Shown one piece after another: positions 8,549 to 16,049 of a DNA stretch of 17,898 nt. How positions within the stretch are numbered: position 1 is the first letter of the stretch; each line of letters starts with the position of its first letter. The DNA lies in contig CAYJPK010000041.1 of assembly GCA_964372035.1 (NCBI GenBank), positions 1 to 17,898 on the forward strand, given 5' to 3'. Source of the DNA: CAYJPK01 sp964372035 (lineage in GTDB: Bacteria; Desulfobacterota; Desulfovibrionia; Desulfovibrionales; Desulfovibrionaceae). A program made the position numbers and the translations under genes. The notes beneath the pieces were generated by a model. The model worked only from the letters and a program-made list of their open reading frames with translations, did not search any database and was not told the DNA's origin.

Positions 8549-8585
8549 TATTACAGTGTGTTAGAATGTTTTTTCATCATCGACT
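8549..8585 (+). repeat. 37-bp dispersed intergenic repeat, copy A
   Basis: The copy starts TATTACA and ends CATCATCGACT, with GTTAGAATG and a T-run inside. Two relatives with the same order of blocks are found at 9417-9452 and 17770-17807. This copy lies after the ankyrin stop and directly upstream of the bidirectional terminator at 8603-8629. Confidence 0.55.
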
Positions 8586-8602
8586 TGATTGGTCAATTAA
8601 AA

Positions 8603-8629
8603 AGGCATGAGTTTTTAAAATTCATGCCT
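8603..8629. terminator. Bidirectional terminator between the ankyrin gene and nadD
   Basis: AGGCATGA (8603-8610) pairs with TCATGCCT (8622-8629) around an 11-nt loop. On the minus strand the stem is followed by TTTTTAATT, a good T-run for nadD. On the plus strand it is followed by AAATTTTATT, weaker but usable for the ankyrin gene. It lies between the convergent stops at 8502 and 8644. Confidence 0.7.
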
Positions 8630-8643
8630 AAATTTTATTATAC

Positions 8644-9315
8644 TTAGATTTGCTTGCTCCAATATGAATAAACTAAATCTCTATTACTTTCCAATAAACT
8701 TAATACATTGTCAGGAACTAAATGACGAATGTTTAGACTTTTTAGCCATTTATCTCGAATTAGTGATGCGCTAATATCTAAAATTGGAGTATGCAGAAAG
8801 TAAGTTTTAGCATTTTCAGCCATGATAACGCTATTTTCAGCTTCATTATATTCAAGCCCATTCCAATAATCATTAATATTTTTCTTAAAAGTGCTTAGCG
8901 TAGTGTTATATCGTGAAATAATAGCAAAATCCATTAGGCTAGGGACTTCAAAGCCTTTATACCATGAATTTATTTTAGAAAAATCCTCTGCACCTAAAAT
9001 AAAAGTTCCATGGCAATCTGGGTTTTGATCTTTCCATGCACTTAAACTATTATAACTATACGATGGGTGGCTTAAAAAGCCTTCTAGCATATTTAAGCGA
9101 ACAGTATCGTTGGCATTGCCTTCAATTGCCGCACTAATTAAGCTAGTTCTAAACTCAAACGGTAATAAGTTACTTTCTACTTTATGGGCTGGCTTAGCAC
9201 ATGGCATAAGTTCAACATAATCAAGACCTAATAATTCTACACACTCAAGCGCAAGGCGTAAATGACCAATATGTATGGGATTAAATGTTCCGCCTAAAAT
9301 TCCAACTTTTTTCAT
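8644..9315 (-). CDS. nadD: Nicotinate-nucleotide adenylyltransferase
   Basis: A cytosolic enzyme of 223 residues that joins nicotinate mononucleotide and ATP to give deamido-NAD and pyrophosphate, the step before NAD synthetase in both de novo and salvage routes. The nucleotidyltransferase signature GGTFNPIHIGHLRLA is at residues 8-22, with the expected H-x-G-H pair. FILGAEDF (105-112) matches the family's central substrate-binding loop. ISASLIRDKW near the C-terminus is the conserved ISSTxIR motif. Length is near the upper end for the family. The start at 9315 gives the canonical N-terminus MKKVGILGGTF, though the ribosome site is weak. It lies 147 bp beyond the glycosyltransferase and may have its own promoter (9336-9365). 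It is usually near proA or rsfS; neither is here. Confidence 0.93.
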   Translation of the reverse strand: MKKVGILGGTFNPIHIGHLRLALECVELLGLDYVELMPCAKPAHKVESNLLPFEFRTSLISAAIEGNANDTVRLNMLEGFLSHPSYSYNSLSAWKDQNPDCHGTFILGAEDFSKINSWYKGFEVPSLMDFAIISRYNTTLSTFKKNINDYWNGLEYNEAENSVIMAENAKTYFLHTPILDISASLIRDKWLKSLNIRHLVPDNVLSLLESNRDLVYSYWSKQI

Positions 9316-9335
9316 GTTCGTTACGACTTCTAATT

Positions 9336-9365
9336 TTTAAAGTAATAATTCAATTAATTTGACAA
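9336..9365 (-). promoter_or_regulatory. Possible nadD promoter
   Basis: On the minus strand TTGTCA (9365-9360, five of six matches) is followed by an 18-bp spacer and TTTAAA (9341-9336, four of six). It lies about 20 bp before the nadD ATG. The -10 is weak and the region very AT-rich, so chance is possible. Confidence 0.3.
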
Positions 9366-9416
9366 TTTCAAAATTTGTTAATGTTTTTGTTTAACTAGTA
9401 TGAGCTGAAAAAATCA

Positions 9417-9452
9417 TTTTACAGCATATTAAAATGTTTTTCATCGGCGACT
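9417..9452 (+). repeat. 37-bp dispersed intergenic repeat, copy B
   Basis: This copy starts TTTTACA and ends CATCGGCGACT, with ATTAAAATG and a T-run between, in the same order as copies A (8549) and C (17770). It lies between nadD and the second glycosyltransferase gene, both on the minus strand, so the repeat does not keep one orientation to transcription. An 8-bp direct repeat TAACTAGT brackets or abuts it (9392-9399 and 9452-9459). Confidence 0.5.
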
Positions 9453-9462
9453 AACTAGTTTA

Positions 9463-10515
9463 TTAATTTTCTTTCAACTTTTTAAGCCATGCATCAAGCT
9501 CAAGGACTTTTTTATCTTGCTCACAAAAAGTATGACATGAATTTCTAGCTTCTTCTTTTAGTAGTAGTAGCTCTTCATCACTAAGCTGTAAGGCTTTTTC
9601 GATTTGAGTTGTAAACTCTTCAACAGAAGCAGGAAAATCAAGCACCCACGATTTTAGCTCTTCACTTAAAACTTCACAAACACCACCAACATTATGCATA
9701 ACAGGTAAGAGCCCATGCGCTAGAGCTTCTAGTTGAGTATTTGGTAGACCTTCGCTTGTTGATGCAAGAAGAAAAATATCGGCTTGTTTTAATTTACTGG
9801 CTACATCAGTTGTAAAACCATGCCATATGATTTCTTGTTTTATATCAAGTGTTTCTGCGAAAGCTTTAATTTCTTTTTCATTGCTACCAGTTCCAACAAT
9901 ATGACATACAAAATCATATTTTACCTTTTCCAATGCTTTTAAAATATGAATATGTCCTTTATCGTTATTTAATTGTTGTGTTAAAATTAAATGACGTGGA
10001 CTATTTGTTTTTAAGGCATTAACGGTAGGAGTTTTACCATTTAAAATAACTTTAATCTTTTCATCTTTTAAATATGGTAAGCTAAGTTTAAAGCCTTTTG
10101 CAATAAACTCGCATGGACATAGAAAATAAGGATCAACATACTTATGAATTAAAGATGTTTTAAGCTTATAAGCAATATCATTTGGTAGCCCAATACGTTG
10201 AATAACAGGTATTGCCAAAAGTTTTGCTGCAATACCAGCCGTGCTTAAACCTTTTTCAACATTTACAAATACACAATCTATTTTATTTCTTTTAAATAAT
10301 TGATAGAATTTATAAATTGCAATAGGGTTTAAATCCATACCAAAATCAAAATGCTTGGCTTTCAAGTTTTTTTGTTGGCAGCTATCAACAAAATGATCTT
10401 GTCTAGCATATACATAAACATCATGCCCTAAATCTTGCAAGCCAACAGCAAAATTTAGCATCCAAGTTTTTACGCCACCCCATTTTTTTGTTGCATTTAC
10501 AAATGCTATGCGCAC
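9463..10515 (-). CDS. Family 4 glycosyltransferase
   Basis: A 350-residue GT-B retaining glycosyltransferase, probably acting on the cytosolic side in lipopolysaccharide or other surface glycan assembly. The N-terminal lobe starts RIAFVNATKKWGGVKTWML, with the Gly-rich loop of GT4 donors' partners (GG at 13-14). The C-terminal lobe carries LNNDKGHIHILKAL (182-195), HIVGTGSNE (205-213) and the full E-x7-E motif SEGLPNTQLEAL (E255 and E263). The start is a GTG at 10513-10515 with TAGG six bases upstream; an ATG two bases upstream is out of frame. It is 15 bp after the peptidase stop and is the last gene of the recD2 run. It resembles single GT4 genes in Desulfovibrio. Donor and acceptor are not identifiable. 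Confidence 0.88.
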   Translation of the reverse strand: MRIAFVNATKKWGGVKTWMLNFAVGLQDLGHDVYVYARQDHFVDSCQQKNLKAKHFDFGMDLNPIAIYKFYQLFKRNKIDCVFVNVEKGLSTAGIAAKLLAIPVIQRIGLPNDIAYKLKTSLIHKYVDPYFLCPCEFIAKGFKLSLPYLKDEKIKVILNGKTPTVNALKTNSPRHLILTQQLNNDKGHIHILKALEKVKYDFVCHIVGTGSNEKEIKAFAETLDIKQEIIWHGFTTDVASKLKQADIFLLASTSEGLPNTQLEALAHGLLPVMHNVGGVCEVLSEELKSWVLDFPASVEEFTTQIEKALQLSDEELLLLKEEARNSCHTFCEQDKKVLELDAWLKKLKEN

Positions 10516-10530
10516 ATTAAACCTACTTTT

Positions 10531-11595
10531 TTAAAAAATATCAGCACCATCTGCCGTAATTCTAACCATATGTTCAAAGCGGTAACCACCAAATTCAGGG
10601 TAGTATAAGCCCGGCTCAACAGTAACCACCATATTTTCTTGTAAAATAACATCACTACGAGGGCTTAAGCTTGGTGCTTCGTGTGTTTCTAAGCCTATAC
10701 CATGACCAAGCCCATGTGTAAAATATTTTTCAACACCAAGTTTTATAAAATGCTCATTCGCTAAGTGATAAGCCTCACTACATTTCATACCAGCTTTGAT
10801 TTCTGTAATTGCAAGCTTTTGAGCGGTTTTAACAGCGTCTTCCATCTCTAAAAACTCTTTAGGCGGCTTGCCATTTAACCATAAAGTTCTAGTTTGATCA
10901 CTGCAATAATTTTGCACACGACAACCCGCGTCAATCAAGATTAAATTTTCAAGTACATCTTCGCTCGGTTCTGCGTGTGGAAGTGCCGCATTTTTACCGC
11001 ATGCGGCAATTGTTGCAAAGGCTAGCTCTTGTGCACCGTTATCACGGAAGAATTTTTCAATTTCCCAAGCAATATGATGCTCTGTTTGACCAATTTTTAA
11101 TAGATTTGGCAAATTATCCATCATGCGATGATTCAGCCTGCATGAAGTGCGCATTGCCATTAGTTCAGTTTCACTTTTTATAATACGTAGTTTTTCAACA
11201 ATATTATTTGTGCGAATTGGCTCAAAAATTTTGATAAAATCATCATAAAATGCAAGATTTATGTTTTTAGTTTCAATTCCAATATTTGTGCCAATTTTTT
11301 TCTTGATAAATTCAGCCATAAAAGCTGCAGGATTAGCACCATAAATGCAAATATTATCTTCAGCCCATAGCCTTTTTGCGGCGTCTTTATACCTTGCATC
11401 AGTAAAAAGATAATCTTTATTTTCATCATTGGCATGAATTAGTAACATGCCAGCACTTTCATTTTCTTGCGGATTTTTAAGCTCAAAGCCTGAAAGATAA
11501 AAGCGGTTAGCTGCTGAACTGACAAGTAGTGCTTCGATATTATTTTTTTTGATTAATTCACGAACTTGTGAACGTCTATGTTTAAATTCTTTCAT
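10531..11595 (-). CDS. M24B-family Xaa-Pro aminopeptidase/dipeptidase
   Basis: A 354-residue cytosolic metallopeptidase that removes the N-terminal residue before proline from peptides, or splits Xaa-Pro dipeptides. The N-terminal creatinase-like domain (about 1-130) starts with RRSQVRELIKKNNIEALLV. The pita-bread catalytic domain follows and has all five metal ligands: D222 (in IDAG), D233, H298 (HGLGHGIG), E327 (TVEPGLY) and E341 (FEHMV). Catalytic His207 (LPHAEP) and His305 (ETHEAP) are also present. At 354 residues it is the short PepQ/YqhT-like form and not the longer E. coli PepP. Nine bases separate it from the lipoprotein stop, and its ribosome site overlaps that gene's end, so translation may be coupled. 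Confidence 0.92.
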   Translation of the reverse strand: MKEFKHRRSQVRELIKKNNIEALLVSSAANRFYLSGFELKNPQENESAGMLLIHANDENKDYLFTDARYKDAAKRLWAEDNICIYGANPAAFMAEFIKKKIGTNIGIETKNINLAFYDDFIKIFEPIRTNNIVEKLRIIKSETELMAMRTSCRLNHRMMDNLPNLLKIGQTEHHIAWEIEKFFRDNGAQELAFATIAACGKNAALPHAEPSEDVLENLILIDAGCRVQNYCSDQTRTLWLNGKPPKEFLEMEDAVKTAQKLAITEIKAGMKCSEAYHLANEHFIKLGVEKYFTHGLGHGIGLETHEAPSLSPRSDVILQENMVVTVEPGLYYPEFGGYRFEHMVRITADGADIF

Positions 11596-11604
11596 GATTT
11601 GTAT

Positions 11605-12972
11605 TTACCTTATTGTGCCAATGCCCTCAATTATGCGGGTTAAGCCTTCTTTATATTTTGCATGTTCAAGTTCTATGCCAGGGTAGAGTGAACTCACAAC
11701 AGCCTTACCAACAACATAGCGACCCTCACGACCATCAACTTCAGTTCTTACACCCCACATATTGTGAAACATAGCTATTTTACTTTTGTATTCGCCTAAA
11801 TATAAGGATATATGCCCTTTAAATAATATTAAACTTTTAAATGGTAAAGCTTTTTCTTTAATGATTTTAACTCGCTCACTAGCTGAATATTTTGATAAAT
11901 CAATATAATCGAGGGCTTTTGCTTGAGCCTTAGAATTTCTTTCTAGCCAAATTCCAAAACTAAGAAATAAATCACGCAACATAGCAGAGCAGTCATGGTT
12001 ATTGTTTAATTCGCCCCAACCGTATTTGCTGTTTATTAATGAATTACCTAAAGTTGCGATATTTTGAGCTGTAAATTGAATAGGCATAGCTTGAATTGCG
12101 TCATCTTCAACTACTGCTTTAACAAATTCAACTTCACCATTTACATTACGAATAGGAATACAAACAGCTTGGATAAGCCCAAATCCGCTATTATCAAGGA
12201 CTAAAAGAGTTCCTATATTGCTTTTAGTTATAAATTCAAAATTTTCCTTTAAATAAATTGCAGTATCTTGACTAGTAATTGCCATTAGTTCTTGCTTTTC
12301 ATAATATTTTGCAGCCTTATCACTAATTGTTGCAAGGTCTTGACTTTGTACCCAGCCTGACAAAAGGGCAGTTTCAATGTATGCCCAAGCTCCATCTTTT
12401 GACTTATGAGTTATCAAAACAGGGCTTGCAAGTGGCATTGTATAAACTTGTAAGGTATCAAAAGGATAACCCTCACCAGCAATTTTTGGGTTATTAAATT
12501 TTGGCTTTAGAGTTGGCGCAGTTCTAAGTGGAGTATCACGAACGGTTATTGCCTTTTGGGCAAAACCCTCTTGCAATAAACTCGGATATTCTTCTTCATT
12601 AGCATTGTCATAGAGCCTTGCATTATCTTCTTTTGTCCAAGGCAAAAGGTTTTCAGCATAGGCACTTTTTTTACTATCTAAAAAAACATATTTTTTGTTT
12701 ACCCTTGCTTTTTCAGTATTGAATTTGATATTCCATGGTCTAAAGAATAATTCTTTAGTTCGCTGAAAATGAGCTTTTTGTTCTTCTTCGCTAAGTAATT
12801 CATTATTAGCTAAATTATTAGCATAAAATACCAAGTCTTGAGGAAAATCACTTAAATCTGCAATTTCACCACCTATTGGCAAATCATGAAAATCAGTCTT
12901 TGCACTACAGGCAAATAGGCTTAGGCAAATAACAATATATAACAATGTCTTACAAATATTATTTTTCAGCAT
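11605..12972 (-). CDS. SH3b and NlpC/P60 cell-wall peptidase lipoprotein
   Basis: A 455-residue probable murein endopeptidase cutting the gamma-D-glutamyl to diamino-acid bond of peptidoglycan stem peptides, as in YkfC-type enzymes. The signal peptide ends at LSLFAC, so Cys22 would be lipidated; Phe at the lipobox -2 position is unusual. The N-terminal part (about 35-130) matches the stabilising domain of this family. An SH3b domain follows (about 135-215, ending SGWVQSQDL), then a second (about 225-295). The C-terminal NlpC/P60 domain has Cys328 (NHDCSAMLRD), His387 (KGHISLYLG) and His403 as the likely triad. The architecture is common in Desulfovibrionales. It starts 7 bp after recD2. A role in wall recycling or remodelling is inferred. 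Confidence 0.9.
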   Translation of the reverse strand: MLKNNICKTLLYIVICLSLFACSAKTDFHDLPIGGEIADLSDFPQDLVFYANNLANNELLSEEEQKAHFQRTKELFFRPWNIKFNTEKARVNKKYVFLDSKKSAYAENLLPWTKEDNARLYDNANEEEYPSLLQEGFAQKAITVRDTPLRTAPTLKPKFNNPKIAGEGYPFDTLQVYTMPLASPVLITHKSKDGAWAYIETALLSGWVQSQDLATISDKAAKYYEKQELMAITSQDTAIYLKENFEFITKSNIGTLLVLDNSGFGLIQAVCIPIRNVNGEVEFVKAVVEDDAIQAMPIQFTAQNIATLGNSLINSKYGWGELNNNHDCSAMLRDLFLSFGIWLERNSKAQAKALDYIDLSKYSASERVKIIKEKALPFKSLILFKGHISLYLGEYKSKIAMFHNMWGVRTEVDGREGRYVVGKAVVSSLYPGIELEHAKYKEGLTRIIEGIGTIR

Positions 12973-12979
12973 CTTATTC

Positions 12980-15160
12980 TCATTTATTATTTAGACTTAG
13001 TCGATTAGCTAAATGTGTAAAACGTTTTTGCATTTTATTATTTCCAACTGCAATAGCAAGAGCCTTTGTTTCACCAACTAAGATAACAAGCTTCTTACCT
13101 CTTGTAATTCCAGTATAAATCAAGTTGCGTTGTAACATAATAAAATGTTGCGTTGAAACTGGAATAACAACAGCAGGGTATTCTGAACCTTGTGACTTAT
13201 GAATTGAAATTGCATATGCCATTACGATTTCATCAAGTTCATCGCTTTCATATGGCACAATACGATCATCATATTTCACAGAAAGTGTTCGTTCTGTTGT
13301 ATCAATATGGCTGATACGTCCAATATCACCATTAAAAACATCTTTATCATAATTGTTACGAATTTGCATTACCTTATCGCCAAGTTTAAATTCTTTATCA
13401 CCACGTTTAATAACAGGGCTATTTTTACGCCCAAGTGCTTTTTGCAATAAATCATTTAAATTGCTTGAACCAATATCGCCCTTATGCATTGGTGTTAAAA
13501 CTTGAATATCTTCAATGCTATCAAGCTTAAAGCGTCTTGGAATATGGTTTTGCACTAAATCAACTATCATTTCAGCTATTTTACCTGGTTCTCTATTACG
13601 CAAGAAATAAAAATCAGAAAGCACTTCCTTTGAAGCCTCTAGCGGTGGAACTTCGCCTTTATTGATACGGTGAGCATTTGTAATGATTTCACTTTCAGCT
13701 GCTTGCCTAAATACTTCTAATAATTCAACAACAGGCATTGCACCTGAATTTATAAAATCCTTTAAAACATTACCAGCTCCAACAGATGGTAATTGGTTAA
13801 TATCACCAACAAAAACAACAGTTGCTCCAGCTGGAACTGCCTTTAATAAATGATAGGCTAACATTAAATCCATCATTGATGCTTCATCAATTACTAGCAA
13901 ACCACAAGTTAGCGGGTTATTTTCATTTTTTGCAAAGCCTTCTTCTGTCGGGCTATATTCTAATAACCTATGAATTGTTTTTGCCTCTCTACCAACAGCT
14001 TCACCCATTCGTTTTGCGGCTCTTCCAGTTGGTGCTGCCATTAATATTTTAGCATTTTTTTCAGCAAAAAGTTCAATAATTCCTTTTACAATTGTTGTCT
14101 TACCAGTTCCAGGACCACCAGTTAAAACCATAACTTTAGCTTTTGCAGCAGTTATTACAGCTTCTTTTTGCTCTGCTGCAAGTTCAAGGTTTAGGTTTTT
14201 AATAACCTTTTGAACAGCCTCCTCTGGCTCCAAAAAAGTTATTGATTTTGGAGAGTTAATAATACGACTTAAGTAATATGAAAGTTTTGTTTCATACATA
14301 TGATAACGAGCAAGGTAGATAGCTTCACAATCTTCTAATTCATCAATGAAAATACGCTCTTCAAGAGCTAAATCATTAATGGCATCTTCAATACCCTCAT
14401 ATTGCACATTAAATTTATCATGGATAAGGGCAACTAGCCTATCTTTTGGATAATAAACATGTCCCTCACTATTTAGCATTGATAACATATATAAGGTAGC
14501 AGCTTTTGCACGTAAACTATCATTTTCGTCAAAGCCAAGTTTTTTTGCAAGTTCATCAGCCCTAACAAAGCCGATGCCAGAAATATCATCTAAGGCTAGA
14601 CGGTAAGGATTTTGTTTAACAATATTTAAGGCGCTTGAACCATAATAGCGATAAATGCGAACAGCCATATTTACTGTAATATTATGCGCTTGTAAAAATA
14701 CAATTAATTCACGACTATTTGTATGGTCTTCCCAAGCATTTTTTATTTGCTCAAGCTTTTTTTGTGTAATCCCAGAGATTGAACTTAATTGGTCAATATC
14801 AGTATCCATAACATGAAAAGTTTCTAAACCAAACTTTTTTACAATTTTTTCAGCAAATGCTGGTCCAATTCCCTTGATTAATCCTGAACTAAGGTATACT
14901 TTAATGCCTTGCAAGTCAGCAGGGCGCTCTTGTTCATATGAAGTCATTTTAAATTGACGACCAAATCTTGAGTTTGTAACATAAGTACCACGTACTTTTA
15001 AGCTAACGCCAAGTTCAGGTTTTGGCATTGAGCCAACGACAGTTATTTCACTTTGTCCTTTTTGATTAGGGTTTAAGCTTAAAACTGTATAGCCATTGTC
15101 TTCATTGTGAAAAATTACTTTTTCGAGTGTTCCGTGGATTTCGAGTTCGTTTGTTTGCAT
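12980..15160 (-). CDS. recD2: RecD2-type ATP-dependent DNA helicase
   Basis: A superfamily 1B 5'-3' DNA helicase of 726 residues, acting in DNA repair and replication-fork maintenance without RecB/RecC. The N-terminal OB-like domain (LEIHGTLEKVIFHNEDNGYTVL, 6-27) and helix-hairpin-helix region (about 95-205) are those of RecD2 and absent from E. coli RecD. Helicase motifs: Walker A GGPGTGKTT (348-356), APTGRAAKRM (376-385), VIDEAS (423-428), VGDINQLPSVGAG (451-463), HKSQGSEY (654-661), YTGITRGKK (682-690). I place the start at the ATG 15158-15160, giving MQTNELEIHG. The longer frame to 15244 adds 28 unconserved residues, overlaps hisF and lies upstream of the promoter at 15191-15219. It heads a tight four-gene run. 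Confidence 0.93.
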   Translation of the reverse strand: MQTNELEIHGTLEKVIFHNEDNGYTVLSLNPNQKGQSEITVVGSMPKPELGVSLKVRGTYVTNSRFGRQFKMTSYEQERPADLQGIKVYLSSGLIKGIGPAFAEKIVKKFGLETFHVMDTDIDQLSSISGITQKKLEQIKNAWEDHTNSRELIVFLQAHNITVNMAVRIYRYYGSSALNIVKQNPYRLALDDISGIGFVRADELAKKLGFDENDSLRAKAATLYMLSMLNSEGHVYYPKDRLVALIHDKFNVQYEGIEDAINDLALEERIFIDELEDCEAIYLARYHMYETKLSYYLSRIINSPKSITFLEPEEAVQKVIKNLNLELAAEQKEAVITAAKAKVMVLTGGPGTGKTTIVKGIIELFAEKNAKILMAAPTGRAAKRMGEAVGREAKTIHRLLEYSPTEEGFAKNENNPLTCGLLVIDEASMMDLMLAYHLLKAVPAGATVVFVGDINQLPSVGAGNVLKDFINSGAMPVVELLEVFRQAAESEIITNAHRINKGEVPPLEASKEVLSDFYFLRNREPGKIAEMIVDLVQNHIPRRFKLDSIEDIQVLTPMHKGDIGSSNLNDLLQKALGRKNSPVIKRGDKEFKLGDKVMQIRNNYDKDVFNGDIGRISHIDTTERTLSVKYDDRIVPYESDELDEIVMAYAISIHKSQGSEYPAVVIPVSTQHFIMLQRNLIYTGITRGKKLVILVGETKALAIAVGNNKMQKRFTHLANRLSLNNK

Positions 15161-15190
15161 AGTTTTTACTTTTTCAAAATTTTTTTTGTG

Positions 15191-15219
15191 ATTATATAGA
15201 CATTTGAGTGAGGTTACAA
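15191..15219 (-). promoter_or_regulatory. Sigma70-type promoter of the recD2 operon
   Basis: On the minus strand TTGTAA (15219-15214), a 17-bp spacer and a perfect TATAAT (15196-15191) predict a start near 15184 and a leader of about 24 nt before the recD2 ATG at 15160. The -35 box touches the hisF GTG at 15220, so this promoter covers the hisF leader and ribosome site. That placement supports the shorter starts of both genes. Confidence 0.65.
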
Positions 15220-15993
15220 GTGTTAAGTAAGAGAATAATTCCATGCCTTGATGTTAGAGATGGAAAATTAACTAAGGGTGTTAAATTTCAAGAGAATATT
15301 GATATTGGTGACCCTGTTGAAGTTGCTAGACAATATTATGAACAAGGTGCTGATGAGATTGTTTTTTATGATATTACAGCCTCAGCAGAAAAACGTGGCA
15401 TTTTTTTAGATGTTGTTGAAAGGGTGGCTTCTTGTTTGTTTATTCCATTTTCAGTAGGTGGTGGGATTAGCACTGTTGAGGATATGCGAGCAGTACTACT
15501 TGCGGGTGCTGAAAAGATATCAATAAATTCAGCCGCTGTCAAGACCCCAGAACTTATCGATTCTGGCGCAGCTGCCTTTGGCTCACAAGCTGTTGTAGTT
15601 GGTATGGACGTAAAGTCCGTTGAAAAAAGCATAACTATTCCTTCTGGTTATGAGATTGTTATTCATGGTGGGCGTACTAATACTGGCAAAGATGCTTTAG
15701 CTTGGGCAAAAGAATGTGCTGATAGAGGGGCTGGTGAAATTTGCTTAAATTCTATTGATGCTGACGGTACAAAAGCTGGTTATGAGCTTAATTTAACTAA
15801 ATTAATTAGCACAAATGTGAATATTCCAGTTATTGCTTCTGGTGGAGCTGGTAATAAACAACACTTAGTAGATGCAATTAATATTGGACAAGCTTCGGCA
15901 GTTTTGGTAGCTTCAATTGTGCATTTTGGTGAGTATAGCATTAAAGAGCTAAAAGATTACATGAAAAGCTCAAATATTATGGTTCGTGAATAG
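15220..15993 (+). CDS. hisF: Imidazole glycerol phosphate synthase, cyclase subunit
   Basis: A 257-residue TIM-barrel subunit that takes ammonia from HisH and converts PRFAR into imidazole glycerol phosphate (histidine pathway) and AICAR (to purines). From the GTG at 15220 the protein reads LSKRIIPCLDV, the canonical start, and puts the catalytic pair at Asp11 and Asp130 exactly as in the family. AGG at 15211-15213 lies six bases upstream. The earlier GTG at 15208 adds four unconserved residues. DITAS (51-55), FSVGGGIS (77-84), GMDVKS and ASGGAGN are the phosphate and barrel motifs. The sequence closely resembles Desulfovibrionales HisF. No other his gene is adjacent, so HisH must be encoded elsewhere. 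It is divergent from recD2, 59 bp apart. Confidence 0.96.
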   Translation: MLSKRIIPCLDVRDGKLTKGVKFQENIDIGDPVEVARQYYEQGADEIVFYDITASAEKRGIFLDVVERVASCLFIPFSVGGGISTVEDMRAVLLAGAEKISINSAAVKTPELIDSGAAAFGSQAVVVGMDVKSVEKSITIPSGYEIVIHGGRTNTGKDALAWAKECADRGAGEICLNSIDADGTKAGYELNLTKLISTNVNIPVIASGGAGNKQHLVDAINIGQASAVLVASIVHFGEYSIKELKDYMKSSNIMVRE

Positions 15994-16049
15994 TTTTAGA
16001 TTATAATAAATTAACTTAAAATAAATTACATTATATAGTTGGAGTAGTT

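Noticed and set aside
15208..15219. Upstream GTG start for hisF
   Set aside because: It adds four residues before the canonical LSKRIIPCLDV and would shift Asp11 and Asp130 from their family positions; the AGG at 15211-15213 serves the GTG at 15220.
15161..15244. Upstream start for recD2 adding 28 residues
   Set aside because: The extension is not RecD2-like, overlaps hisF and lies upstream of the promoter at 15191-15219.
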